Below are positions 25,564 to 37,090 of a DNA stretch of 64,000 bases, one piece after another. This stretch comes from JACDAN01 sp963847235. Lineage in GTDB: Bacteria > Actinomycetota > Thermoleophilia > Gaiellales > Gaiellaceae. The position numbers were made by a program, and so were the translations under genes. The stretch's first letter is position 1, and each line of letters starts with the position of its first letter. The notes under the pieces are model-generated. The model saw nothing but the letters and a program-made list of their open reading frames with translations. It was not told the DNA's origin and did not search any database. The DNA lies in NCBI GenBank assembly GCA_963847235.1, contig CAWJYU010000015.1:132472-196471 (forward strand), read 5' to 3'.

Positions 25564-26374
25564 AGGTCGTCCTCTTTTGCGGCGGCTTGGGCGTCCGAAT
25601 GGGCGAGCAGACCCAGAAGATTCCGAAGCCCATGATCACGGTCGGCAACCGACCGATCCTCTGGCACATCATGAAGTGGTACGCGTCGTGGGGATTCGAC
25701 GACTTCGTCGTCTGTCTCGGCTACAAGGCCGAGCGGTCAAGGAGTACTTCCTTTCGTACAGCGAGGCGCTCTCCAACGACTTCATTCTCTCCAACGGCGG
25801 CCGCGATGTGCAGCTCCTCGGCAGTGACATCTCCAACTGGCGCATCACCTTCGTCGACACCGGCGCACAGGCCACGATCGGCGAGCGGCTCCTGGCGGTC
25901 GCGCCGCATCTCGAGGATTCCGATTACTTCCTCGCCACCTACGGCGACGGCCTCACCGATGCGCCCCTTCCGAGATGATCGAGCAGCTCCGCTCGTCGGG
26001 GAAGACCGGTCTCTTCCTGTCCGTGCGCCCGATGTTCAGCGCGGCACGTCGTGCGGGCCAGGAGAACGGGATTGTCAACGCGGATTGAGGACATCCAGAA
26101 AGCGGACGTCAGGATCAACGGCGGGTTCTTCGTCTTTCGGCGGAACGTGCTCGACTACATCAACCCCGGCGAGGAGCTCGTGGAGGAGCCCTTCCAGCGC
26201 CTGATCGAGCAAGAAGAGCTGATCGCCTACCCCTACGAGGGCTTCTGGGAGCCGATGGACACGATCAAGGACAAGCAGAAGCTCGACGCGCTTTACGAGA
26301 GCGGCAGAGCCCCGTGGCGGAGCGACGATGATCGCTCGATCGTGGAAGTCGCTTCGGGGAAGCCTGTGCCGTGA
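25560..26374 (+). CDS. Glucose-1-phosphate cytidylyltransferase, RfbF-like (frameshifts)
   Basis: A nucleotidyltransferase fold with VVLFCGGLGVRMGEQTQKI, then PKPMITVGNRPILWHIMK, carrying the G-G-x-G-x-R phosphate loop and the catalytic Lys. Downstream pieces lie in other frames: GSDISNWRITFVDTG, YFLATYGDGLTDAP, then INGGFFVFRRNVLDYI and GFWEPMDTIKDK. Shifts are near 25733, 25972 and 26080. Joined, they give the normal length of about 265 residues. GTG 25560 overlaps the methyltransferase stop. Makes CDP-glucose from CTP and glucose-1-phosphate, the donor entry to CDP-dideoxy and branched sugars. TDP or UDP specificity cannot be fully excluded. Confidence 0.82.
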
Positions 26375-26919
26375 CCTCGCAAGCCATCGCACCGTCGCCA
26401 CGGCGTCTGACGTCGTCCAGTCGGACCTGGACTCGATTCTGGACGCCATCGGACCTGAGCTCGCCGAGATCGCTCGGGAAGAAGTTACTCATCACGGGCG
26501 GGGCAGGTTTCCTTGGCTACTACATGGTCCAAGCGCCGCTCGCTTGGAACCGGCAGGCGGACGCATCCGACCAGATCGACGTGACGGTGCTTGATAGCTA
26601 CGTCCGGGGGTCCCCGATTGGCTCTCGCGACTATCGACCGCCGACGGGTTGAACCTGGTCGAGCACGATATTCGCCTGCCGCTCCCCGAGGACATCGGCC
26701 ACTTCGAGTACGTCGTTCACGCCGCCGGCATTGCCTCACCCACGTACTACAGGCAGTTCCCCCTCGAGACGATGGACGCCAATGTCACGGGTCTCCGCCA
26801 GTTGCTCGACCGCGTGGTCGAGGGGCAGGCCCGCGACCGGCGCACGGACGGGTTCCTCTTCTTCTTCTCGAGCAGTGGAGATCTACGGCGACCCGCCTTC
26901 GGATCAGATCCCGACTCCA
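26371..26919 (+). CDS. NAD-dependent epimerase/dehydratase, truncated at the join (frameshifts)
   Basis: Begins with GTG 26371 overlapping the preceding TGA. After about 40 residues comes KKLLITGGAGFLGYYMVQ (NAD-binding G-x-x-G-x-x-G), then LVEHDIRLPLPED, YVVHAAGIASPTYY and MDANVTGL of the extended SDR family. It then reads FFFSSS and, after one extra base, EIYGDPPSDQIPTP, where the family normally runs on for another 150 residues including the catalytic YxxxK. At about 26919 the reading changes abruptly to antisense alphaproteobacterial coding sequence. Expected to act on the CDP- or TDP-sugar made by its neighbours. Confidence 0.78.
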
Positions 26920-26926
26920 CTGAAGG
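26912..26926. other. Join between segments A and B
   Basis: Left of about 26919 the + strand codes the epimerase up to its QIPTP motif. Right of it the - strand codes YLADIL and LLVWE-like residues of an ArnT-type glycosyltransferase. Neither gene is complete and no repeat, att site or mobile gene marks the point. The exact base is uncertain by a few positions. Confidence 0.8.
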
Positions 26927-28333
26927 ATGTCGGCGAGATAGGTGGTTTGAAGCAAAGGAGGGGTAGCCGGGATGGCATCGACTGACTTTTCCCAGACGAG
27001 AATGCAGGGTCCGTCATGGTAGGATCTTGGCCGGCTCGCCGGAGAAAAACCTGGCACCATGACCCGCGCTTGCGGAAACTCGACCCGGAGATTGCCCCCG
27101 ACCAACATAGTGTCTGCGATTACTGTCCCGCCCCCGTCGATAGCCGGCCGTCCGTAGCTCGCCCGCGAGCGTGTCGAAGGGCGTGCGTTCGAGGCAGAGG
27201 CCGCAATCGTCGGAAAACGCCACCTTGAGCCGCTCGATCGGGACCTGCAGCGTCGGCCCGATGAGAACAAGCCCGAACAGGCGGATCGCCATGCTCGAAG
27301 GCTGGCCGCGCTCCACCAGCGTGAAAAGCCAGGTCGGGAAGACGAAAAGCACCGGGTACATGTAACGGACCTTGAACTCCGTCGCGCCGAGCAGCGGGAT
27401 GAAAGCCCAGAGCAGGACGAGACCGACGGCGATCATCGTACCGATGAAGGCGGCGTCGGGCCGCGGCGGCGTAAAACGATCGGCCGGCGCTGTGGCGCGA
27501 ACGCCGCGCCACAACGGAAGGCCGAGGATGATGAGCAAAATCGGCGGGAGCGGCTCGGGATAGATGATCGTCGTGTGGAGCAGCTGAAGCGTGCCCTTGG
27601 CGACCTGAAGAAGTCCGCGCTCGGAGCTCGACGAAAATACCGATCCCAGGCCCTCGCCCGCCGGCGCGCCGGCTTGAAGCGTGGCGATCACAGTCGGCGT
27701 CACGATCAATCCGGCGAGCAAAGCGGCCGGGATGACCTTCCACGTGAGAACCAGGTGGCGGTGGTCGCGGCTGACGAGGCAGGCAATCGGAAGCGCGACC
27801 GCGAGCAGGAGGAAGTTCCACTTGGCGAGCAGGCCGAACCCGAACGCTGCTCCGAGGGCGAGATACCAGGCTAGGCGCGGCGTCTCGGCGAGCCGGAGGA
27901 ACACATACCAGGCGACTGCGGCGGCGGCCGTCAGCGTGGTGGAGTGCGTCAGGTTGCGGTGGCTCGCCTCCGCGAACGGATTGAGCGCCGCGAAGCTGTA
28001 GACGGAAAGCGCCGACAGCCGCGGGTCCGATAGCACCCGGCGCGCGGAGAGATACGAGAAGATGTAGAGGACGCCGAGCAGCGTGTAGCGCAGCAGCCCG
28101 ATCGAGAGTACGCCGACTGGGAGGACGGCGCTGAGCGCCGTCAGCATCCAGTTGAAGAGGGGTGGGGCCTTGTAGCGATAGGCCCAGGCGAAATCCTGCG
28201 ACAGGAGCGCCTGCTCGGCGTCGTCGGCGCTGAGTGCGGGGCCCATTGCCATCCGGATGGCGAGGTGCGCGAGGAGATAGACGGCAATCGCGAGGAAGAC
28301 GAATTGCGGTTTCGCCCAGAACGGCAATCGCAT
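26920..28333 (-). CDS. Glycosyltransferase family 39/ArnT-like membrane protein (3' end lost at join)
   Basis: From ATG 28333: an N-terminal membrane helix (QFVFLAIAVYLLAHLAIRMA), then the DDAEQALLSQ motif, whose acidic pair is the metal and catalytic site of GT39 enzymes, then about ten further helices (LLGVLYIFSYLSARRVL, FGFGLLAKWNFLLLAVALPI). The C-terminal soluble domain shifts frame near 27145 and continues VIADTMLVGGNLRVEFP and PATPPLLQT up to the join. Uses a polyprenyl-phosphate sugar to glycosylate lipid or protein on the periplasmic side. The last residues are cut at about 26920. Confidence 0.8.
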
Positions 28334-28363
28334 TGCCTCGCCCGTTGTCCTGACCCATTGGGG

Positions 28364-28831
28364 TTACCGCAATCTGAGCTGCGTCTGCCGAAGCGCTTCG
28401 AAGATCGCGATCGCCGCGGCGATGGCGACGTTCAGCGACCGGTTTCCCTCGGCGATCGGAATCTGCAGCAACCGTGTCGGCGAGCGCCGAGGACTGGATG
28501 CGGGAAGCCCGGCCGATTCGCGGCCGAGAAGGAGCACGTCATCGGCAAGAAAGGGGAAGTCGGGGAGGCGGCTCCGCGCCCGGGCCGACAGTGCGACGAG
28601 CCGTCGGCGTGCTCGGCCTCCGCCAGCTCTCGAACGCGTCCCAATCGGCGTGCTCCTTCAGATCGGCGCGCGACAGATAGTCCATCCCGGCGCGTTTGAA
28701 GTTGCGGTCGGAGAGCGCGAAGCCCGGCGGGGTGGATGATGATGGACCGGCACGCCGAAGCAGGCGCCGAGCCGGAGGATGGCGCCGGTGTTCTGCGGAA
28801 TGTCCGGCTCGAAAAGGGCGCAGTCGATCAT
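28364..28831 (-). CDS. trmL: tRNA (cytidine/uridine-34-2'-O)-methyltransferase TrmL (frameshifts)
   Basis: A SPOUT methyltransferase of about 155 residues. ATG 28831 gives ALFEPDIPQNTGAILRLGAC, the family start. Then FALSDRNFKRAGMDYL and ADLKEHADWDAFESW lie in a second frame, LLLGRESAGLP in a third, and IPIAEGNRSLNVAIAAAIAI near the end; the trefoil-knot SAM site is formed by the last two. The stop is TAA at 28364-28366. Modifies the wobble base of tRNA-Leu isoacceptors. Divergent from the ABC exporter to the right. Confidence 0.82.
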
Positions 28832-28907
28832 TAGTTTGGAACATGCGAATCGATCTTCTGTTCTTCGCCGCCGGCCTAGGCCGCGCGAAGGGATTCGGAG
28901 CAGGGCA

Positions 28908-30793
<1,886 letters not shown>

Positions 30794-30808
30794 GCGGGCA
30801 CCGGCGAG

Positions 30809-31058
30809 TCACTGCTCGTCGGCGAGCAGCCCGTCCGCTTCGGCGTCGGCGGCCGCCAGCAGGGCGTCCTCCATGTAGCTCACGAGTCCTCGCCGACGTC
30901 GACCTCGAGATCCTCGATGTTCAGCCCGGCGTCCTCGGCGTAGGCGGTAAACTCGGTGGCGAGACGCGCCGCTTCCTTCGCGATCTCGCTCGGCGGCAAC
31001 CGCGCGAACCGTCTCGGCCATCCACCGGTTCAGGATATCGATCGCCTGCTGGCGTCAT
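30809..31058 (-). CDS. Small acidic protein, weakly DUF768-like (frameshifts)
   Basis: Reads as about 82 residues when frames are joined: ATG 31058, RQQAIDILNRWMAETV, PPSEIAKEAARLATEFTAYA, EDAGLNIEDLEVDVGED, then SYMEDALLAAADAEADG to the stop at 30809. An N-terminal helix with I-x-x-L-x-x-W, followed by a helical acidic C-terminus, resembles the small rhizobial DUF768 family. That is a pattern resemblance only. Convergent with the ABC exporter. No known function. Confidence 0.4.
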
Positions 31059-31408
31059 GCGCGAGCGACTTCTCTCGACGAAGATCGGCGCCAAGTTGCC
31101 TAGGCGGCTGCGAAGCCCGCTCCGGCAGCCGTACGGACCGGGATTTGCCCATCGCTCGCCGCATTGGGAGACGCCGAGCACCGCCGTCATGCGGACGCCC
31201 GGCAGAATGGCACGCTCCGGCGGCGTAGTGTTGCCGGCTTGCGACAAGTTGCCGTCGCGCTGGCCGCCCGACTGGACACTCTCGCAGGACGATGACAAAA
31301 GGCGGGCGGCGGCATGGCCGTTCGGGGGTGACGGCCGCTTGGCCTTCGTGCTGTTGTTTGCGGCATCCGGCCGCGAATGCCACGCCGTTCCAATGCGAGG
31401 GGCAGGAT
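31059..31408. other. Intergenic region upstream of petA
   Basis: 350 bases between the small leftward gene and the TTG start of petA. It should contain the petABC promoter and the promoter of the leftward gene. I find no convincing hexamers, hairpin terminator or further gene. A GAGGGGCAGG just before 31409 is a good ribosome-binding site for petA. Confidence 0.5.
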
Positions 31409-32023
31409 TTGGCTGACACGACCCATCCCATCACGGCCGCGCCCGGCGCCAAGCGCATCGACCCGCACGAGGTCGGGACCGGACGTCACGCGGCGCGATT
31501 TTCTGATCATCGCGACCGGCGCCTTCGCCGCCGTCGGCGTCGCGGCGACGCTCTGGCCCTTCATCGACCAGATGAACCCCGACGCGGCGGCGCTGGCGCT
31601 CGCCTCGATCGAGGTCGACGTCTCCTCGATCGAGCAGGGCCAGTCGATCATCGTCGTCTGGCGCGGCAAGCCGGTCGCCGTCCGCTATCGCACCGAGGAG
31701 GAGATGAAGGCGGCGCAGGAGGTTCCGCTCGACGATCTCAAGGATCCGATCGCGCGCAACGCCAACCTCGATTCGAGCGCGCCGGCGACCGACGAGAACC
31801 GCGCCGCGGCCCGGCAAGGAGCCATGGCTCGTCATGGTGCGGGTCTGCACGCATCTCGGCTGCGTGCCGCTCGGCCAGCAGGGCGATTTCGGCGGCTGGT
31901 TCTGCCCCTGCCACGGCTCGCAATACGATACCGCCGGCCGCATCCGCCGCGGGCCCGGCGCCGGAGAACATGGCGATACCGCCCTACACGTTCATCACCG
32001 ACACCACTCTGCGCATCGGCTGA
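31409..32023 (+). CDS. petA: Rieske iron-sulfur subunit of cytochrome bc1 (frameshifts)
   Basis: Ubiquinol-cytochrome c reductase iron-sulfur protein, about 203 residues after repair. Twin-Arg export signal RRDFLIIATGAFAAVG, a single membrane anchor, hinge QMNPDAAALA, and the 2Fe-2S ligands in CTHLGC and CPCHGS with G-S-x-Y-D. Frames change near 31480 (one extra base in GGGACCGG), 31815 and 31965. The start TTG 31409 is chosen for its ribosome-binding site and for reading through LADTTHPITAAPGAKRID. First gene of the bc1 operon. Transfers electrons from ubiquinol to cytochrome c1 in the periplasm. Confidence 0.92.
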   Translation: MADTTHPITAAPGAKRIDPHEVGTGRHAARFSDHRDRRLRRRRRRGDALALHRPDEPRRGGAGARLDRGRRLLDRAGPVDHRRLARQAGRRPLSHRGGDEGGAGGSARRSQGSDRAQRQPRFERAGDRREPRRGPARSHGSSWCGSARISAACRSASRAISAAGSAPATARNTIPPAASAAGPAPENMAIPPYTFITDTTLRIG

Positions 32024-32042
32024 GGCCTGAGAAAGACCGGCA

Positions 32043-33330
32043 ATGCAGCACGACTACTTTCCACGCTACGAGCCGAAGATCGAGGTTCGGCCGCTGGTTC
32101 GACGATCGCCTGCCGGTGACGCGGCTCGTCTACGACAGCTTCGTCGCCTACCCGATCCCGCGCAACCTGAACTACTGGTACACGTTCGGCGCGCATTCTC
32201 GCGGTCATGCTGGCGCGTGCAGATCGTGACCGGCGTCGTGCTCGCCATGCACTACGTGGCGCACGAAAGCCTCGCCTTCGAGTCGGTCGAGAAGATCATG
32301 CGCGACGTCAATTACGGCTGGCTGCTGCGCTACATGCACTCGAACGGCGCGTCGATGTTCTTCCTCGCCGTCTACATCCACATCTTCCGCGGCATGTACT
32401 ACGGCTCCTACAAGGCGCCGCGCGAGGTGCTCTGGATCCTCGGCGTCATCATCTTCCTCCTGATGATGGCGACCGCCTTCATGGGCTACGTGCTGCCCTG
32501 GGGGCAGATGAGCTTCTGGGGCGCCACCGTCATCACCAACCTGTTCTCGGCGATCCCGCTCGTCGGCGAGACGATCACGACCTGGCTGTGGGGCGGCTTC
32601 GCGGTCGGCGGCCCGACGCTCAACCGCTTCTATCTCGCTGCACTACCTGCTGCCGTTCATGATCGCCGGCGTGGTGGTGCTGCACATCTGGGCGCTGCAC
32701 GTCGCCGGGCAGACCAACCCGACCGGCATCGAGGTCAAGTCGAAGCAGGACGTCGTGCCGTTCACGCCCGCACGCGACGATGAAGGACGCGTTCTCGCTG
32801 GTGATCTTCCTGATCGTCTTCGCCTGGTTCGTCTTCTACATCCCGAACTATCTCGGACCACGCCGGACAACTACAACAAGGCCAACCCGCTGATGACGCC
32901 GGCGCACATCGTGCCGGAATGGTACCTGCTGCCGTTCTACGCGATCCTCCGCGCCATCCCGAACAAGCTCCTCGGCGTCATCATGATGTTCGGCTCGATC
33001 GCGGTGCTGTTCCTGCTGCCCTGGCTCGACACGTCGCGCGTCCGCTCCGCCAACTATCGGCCGCTCTACCGGCAGTTCTTCTGGATCTTCGTCGCCGTGG
33101 CGATCGGGCTCGGCTATCTCGGCTCGCAGCCGCCCGAGGGCGGCTACGTGATCGCCGCGCGCATCCTGACCTTCTGGTACTTCTTCCACTTCCTGATGCT
33201 GCTGCCGCTGCTCGGCCTGTTCGAGACGCCGCGGCCGCGGCCGGCCTCGATCGCCGATGCCGTGCTCGGACCGGGGGAGGCGGCGGCGCGCCCGGCGGCA
33301 AGCACCGCCGCGCCCGAGACGCGCGGCTAG
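32043..33330 (+). CDS. petB: Cytochrome b subunit of cytochrome bc1 (frameshifts)
   Basis: About 425 residues when joined. PRNLNYWYTFG, LAMHYVAHESLAFESVEKIM, WLLRYMHSNGASMFFLAVYI (haem-ligating His), MGYVLPWGQMSFWGATVITN (Qo site), LHYLLPFMIAGVVVLHIWAL, and PEWYLLPFYAILRAIPNK (the PEWY motif of the quinol oxidation site). Frameshifts lie near 32090, 32195, 32215, 32640, 32775 and 32855-32875; each fits one extra base. Eight membrane helices, bacterial length with a proline-rich C-terminal tail. Starts 20 bp after petA. Houses haems bL and bH. Confidence 0.93.
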
Positions 33331-33348
33331 AGGGACGAGGCACGACCA

Positions 33349-34224
33349 ATGCAGATCGCGATCACCCGTCTCGCCGCCGTCCTCGCTCTCGCGCTGCCGC
33401 TTCGGCGCTCCGGCGCTCGCGCAGGAGGCAGGAGAGCCGAGCAGGAGACGCCGCACTATCCGCTGCTGCATCCGCGCACACGCCGAATGGTCCTTCGCCG
33501 GGCCGTTCGGCAAGTACGATCCGCAGCAATTGCAGCGCGGCTTCCAGATCTATCAGCGACGTCTGCTCGACCTGCCATTCGCTGAGCATGGTGGCGTACC
33601 GCAATCTCGCCTCGGAGACCGGTCCGCATTTCACCGAGGAAGAGGTCGAAGGCGCTCGCCGCCGAATATCACCGTCGCCGATCCCGACGGTCGAGGGAGG
33701 CGAGCGCCCGGGCCGCCCGTCCGACTATTTTCCGCCGGCGCCGCCCTATCCCGGGCGCGACATCCGCCCGACCTTTCGCTGATCGCCAAGGCGCGCGCGA
33801 TCAACCGCGGCTTTCCGACCTTCGTCTTCGACATCTTCACCCAGTACCAGGAGACCGGGCCGGACTACGTCCACTCGCTCCTGACCGGCTACCAGGATCC
33901 GCCGGCCGGCGTCGAGGTGCCGGAGGGCCTCTACTACAATCCGTATTTCATCTCCGGGCCGGCGCTCGCGATGCCGCCGCCGCTCTCCGACGGGCTGGTC
34001 GACGTATGCGCAGAACAAGGACGAGGACACAGACGAACGACGTTCCCGAGACGATCGATCAGTACGCCAAGGACGTGACCGCGTTCCTGATGTGGGCGGC
34101 CGAGCCGCACCTGGTCGACCGCAAGGCGATGGGGCTGACCGTGATGGTCTTCCTCGTCATCTTCGCCGGCCTCGTCTACTACACCAAGAAGAAGGTCTGG
34201 GCGACGATTCCCGGCGAGGCCTGA
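33349..34224 (+). CDS. petC: Cytochrome c1 subunit of cytochrome bc1 (frameshifts)
   Basis: Signal peptide from ATG 33349 (ITRLAAVLALALPL), then EWSFAGPFGKYD, the haem-binding C-S-T-C-H-S near 33570, MVAYRNLASETGPHFTEEEV, RAINRGFPTFVFDIFTQYQE, YYNPYFISGPALAMPPPLSD with the Met-ligand region, and the C-terminal membrane anchor GLTVMVFLVIFAGLVYYTKK ending at 34224. About six single-base shifts. Separated from petB by 18 bp. Passes electrons to soluble or membrane-bound cytochrome c. Completes the petABC set. Confidence 0.92.
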
Positions 34225-34281
34225 CGCGGCCGCTCGCTTAGCGATCGCGGCTTCCGAAGCCTTCGTCGAGAGGCGCAGCGA

Positions 34282-35160
34282 ATGGAAGCGGTGCTCGGCA
34301 TCATCGGCGGGTCCGGGCTCTACGATCTGCCGGGCCTCGAGCACGCCGAGTGGCGGCGGGTCGAGGGGCCCTGGGGCGAGCCGTCCGACGACATCCTCTT
34401 CGCCGAGCTCGGCGGGCTGAAGCTGCGCTTCCTGCCGCGCCACGGGCGCGGCCATCGCTTCTCGCCGACCCACATCAACTACCGCGCCAATATCGACGCG
34501 ATGAAGCGCGCCGGCGTGACCGACATCGTCTCGGTCTCGGCCGTCGGGTCGCTCAGGGAGGATTTCGCGCCCGGCGCAGTTCGTCATCGTCGACCAGTTC
34601 ATCGACCGCACCTTCGCGCGCGAGAAGAGCTTCTTCGGCGAGGGCGTCACCGCGCATGTCTCGATGGCGCAGCCGGTCAGCCCGCTGCTCGCCGAGCGGA
34701 TCGCGCTCGCCGGCCGAGGCGGAGGCGATCCACTGCCACCGCGGCGGCACCTACATCGTCATGGAGGGCCCGCAGTTCTCGACGCTTGCCGAGAGCCGGC
34801 TCTACCGCTCCTGGGGCTGCGACGTGATCGGCATGACCAACATGCCGGAGGCGAAGCTCGCCCGCGAGGCGGAGATCTCCTACGCCACCATCGCCATGGT
34901 GACCGACTACGACAGCTGGCACCACGAGCACGCGCCGGTCGACGTGAAGGAGGTGATCCGCGTCATGCACGAGAACCGCGAGCGCGTGCAGCAGCTTCTG
35001 CTGCGGCTCGATCCGCGATTTTCCGCGCGAGCACGAGATGTGCCCGATCGGCTCCGACCGGGCGCTCGATTTCGCCGTCATGACGGCGCCGGAGAGGCGC
35101 GACCCGGCGCTCCTGAAGAAGCTCGATGCGGTGGCGGGCCGGGTGCTCGAGCGCCGATAG
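34282..35160 (+). CDS. mtnP: 5'-methylthioadenosine phosphorylase (frameshifts)
   Basis: About 290 residues. LGIIGGSGLYDLPGLEHAEW, FLPRHGRGHRFSPTHINYRA and VSVSAVGSLRED form the phosphate and base sites of the PNP/MTAP family. After an extra G near 34579 the frame continues FVIVDQFIDRTFAREKSFFG, and after another near 34720, HCHRGGTYIVMEGPQFST and GMTNMPEAKLAREAEI. The C-terminus shifts near 35028 and ends VLERR at 35160. Cleaves methylthioadenosine to adenine and methylthioribose-1-phosphate. Adenine is the substrate of apt, encoded 0.9 kb downstream, a common alphaproteobacterial pairing. Confidence 0.9.
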
Positions 35161-35342
35161 GGCTAGGAAGAGCCGCGACGCCGCTCTATGATCCCCGGCA
35201 GTGTGTGAGTCCGGGGGCGCTAATGCGTCGGCAAGAAACTCGAATCAGGACCGGCAGCGGGAAACGACGCGCCGGCCGGCGTCGCGCGACACGCGTCTTC
35301 CTTCCGGCCCTTGGCGGGCACCGGCGACGAGAGCGTCGCGCG

Positions 35343-35922
35343 GTGATCCGCAACGACGTCTACGAGCAGGCGCTGGAATGCGGCCAAGCGGGTGCTCCGC
35401 ATCTATCATTCCGAACGGCGGCGCCAGCTATGAGCAACGGCAACGGATCACCGAGCACAATCGCGCCTACGAGCAGCTCGTCTCCGGCGATGACGACCTG
35501 ATCGGCCTCATCGCCTATTCGCTCTACAAGAAGGACAAGCGCGACTTCTACATCGGCTGGCACGGAGCAGCACGGCAGCGCGCCGCAGGCCGACCATGTG
35601 CGGGCGTTCTCCGCGACGGTGCTGACGCTCGGACAGCAGCTGCGCTACCGCACCGCCGCCCGCGACATGATCGACGCCTACGCGAAGACCGTCGTCCGAC
35701 GCCGAAAAGCCGCTGATCGAGAAGGGCGCGGTGACGGAGCGCTTCGAGGAGGCGGCCCGCAAGGTCGAGGAGTCGATCCGCTGGTATCGCCAGATCCCGG
35801 CGGGCATCGTCGCGGGCATCGTGCTTCGCGGCCGTGCTGATCGCGCGTCGTCGCGGTCGCTCGGCTACGCCGATATCGGCCCGGTGCTCGCGCCTCGAAC
35901 GGCACGACCGACCATCAACTAG
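35343..35922 (+). CDS. Conserved hypothetical protein with C-terminal membrane anchor (frameshifts)
   Basis: Joined frames read DVYEQALECAKRVLRIYHSE, EQRQRITEHNRAYEQLVSGD, DDLIGLIAYSLYKKDKRDFY, QQLRYRTAARDMIDAYAKTV, EKPLIEKGAVTERFEEAARK and WYRQIPAGIVAGIVLFAAVL, i.e. a long helical cytoplasmic part followed by one membrane segment near the end. It resembles a family I have seen in Hyphomicrobiales without a named function. The start is uncertain; GTG 35343 is used. Sits between mtnP and apt on the same strand, so probably co-transcribed with them. Confidence 0.6.
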
Positions 35923-36026
35923 CGACGCCGGCTCAACGGTCGCGCGCTCGCGCTTTCCACCGCATTCGCCAGCGCGATAGGAATGTCAAGCATGCGGCCG
36001 GCGCGGCGCGAGGGAAGGGCTCTGCC

Positions 36027-36569
36027 ATGGCATCGATGGTCTTGGATCTGCAGGCGGCGATCCGCACCATTCCGGACTATCCGAAGGCGGGGATTCTCTT
36101 CCGCGACATCACCACGCTGCTCGGCGATCCGCGCGCCTTCCGCCGCACCGTCGACGAGCTGGTGCATCCCTGGGCCGGCTCGAAGATCGACAAGGTCGCC
36201 GGCATCGAGGCGCGCGGCTTCATCATCGGCGGCGCGGTGGCGCACCAGCTCTCCGCCGGCTTCGTGCCGATCCGCAAGCGCGGAAAGCTTCCGCACGAGA
36301 CGGTGCGCATCGCCTATTCGCTCGAATACGGGCTCGACGAGATGGAGATGCACCGCGACGCCATCAAGCCGGGCGAGAAGACGATCCTGGTCGACGATCT
36401 GATCGCCACCGGCGGCACGGCGGAGGCGGCGGTGAAGCTCCTGAAGGAGATCGGCGCCGACGTGGTCGCCGCCGTCTTCGTCATCGACCTGCCGGATCTC
36501 GGCGGCCGGGCGAGGATCGAAAAGCTCGGCGTGCCGGTCCGGACGCTGGTGGAATTTCCCGGGCACTGA
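36027..36569 (+). CDS. apt: Adenine phosphoribosyltransferase
   Basis: An intact 180-residue frame, one of few unbroken genes in this segment. LQAAIRTIPDYPKAGILFRD is the family start. GIEARGFIIGGAVAHQL contributes to the flexible-loop and base region, and ILVDDLIATGGTAEAA is the PRPP-binding motif with the paired acidic residues. Salvages adenine to AMP in the cytoplasm. The start ATG 36027 gives MASMVLDL; a second in-frame ATG at 36036 is possible. Functionally linked to mtnP upstream. Confidence 0.95.
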   Translation: MASMVLDLQAAIRTIPDYPKAGILFRDITTLLGDPRAFRRTVDELVHPWAGSKIDKVAGIEARGFIIGGAVAHQLSAGFVPIRKRGKLPHETVRIAYSLEYGLDEMEMHRDAIKPGEKTILVDDLIATGGTAEAAVKLLKEIGADVVAAVFVIDLPDLGGRARIEKLGVPVRTLVEFPGH

Positions 36570-36592
36570 CGCCGGCTGCGGCTGCGCCGGCC

Positions 36593-37090
36593 CTATTCGC
36601 TCTCCGGCAGGCGCCTTGTCGCGGCGCTCGACGAAGACGTGGCCGATGAAGGAGATCACCTCCTCGCCGGCCTGGTTGCGGCCGGTCATCTTGAACGAGA
36701 CCAGGCCCCAGCCGGGCCTGGACCGGCTCGGCTTCTTGGCGATCACCTCGTTGACGAAAGCGATCGGTCGCCGGCATAGACCGGCTTCAGCCATTTCAGC
36801 TCGTCGAAGCCGGGCGAGGGGCCGAGCCGCGCCAGTCGGCAGGCCGGCCGCCTCGCGCTCGCTCGCGCGCGCCGCTGCAAGTGGCGAACGTTGAGCTTCA
36901 TCCAGACCGCGAGCGTGTGCCAGCCGGAGGCGCAGAGCCTGCCGAAATGGCTCTCCTCGGCGGCGGCCTCGTCGAGGTGGAAGGGCTGCGGATCGAAGGC
37001 GCGGGCGAAGCGCTTGATCTCCTCGGCGGTGAAAGTATGCGCGCCGATCTCGTCACGCTCGCCGACCACGATGTCCTCGAAGAACATCAT
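36593..37090 (-). CDS. MaoC-like dehydratase/hydratase (frameshifts)
   Basis: Hot-dog fold of about 160 residues. MMFFEDIVVGERDEIGAHTF, FARAFDPQPFHLDEAAAEES with the hydratase Asp/His motif (F-D-P-Q-P-F-H), and FGRLCASGWHT. It then shifts near 36850 to GPSPGFDELKWLKPVYAGD and near 36770 to FVNEVIAKKPSRSRPGWGLV and EEVISFIGHVFVERR, ending at 36593. Overlaps the following MaoC gene by four bases. R-hydratase or dehydratase acting on acyl-CoA; substrate unknown. Convergent with apt. Confidence 0.82.

Noticed and set aside
36027..36569. The long antisense open frame over apt as a real gene
   Set aside because: It is a read-through of the MaoC frame across the reverse strand of an intact, fully conserved apt; composition is biased and no motif is present.
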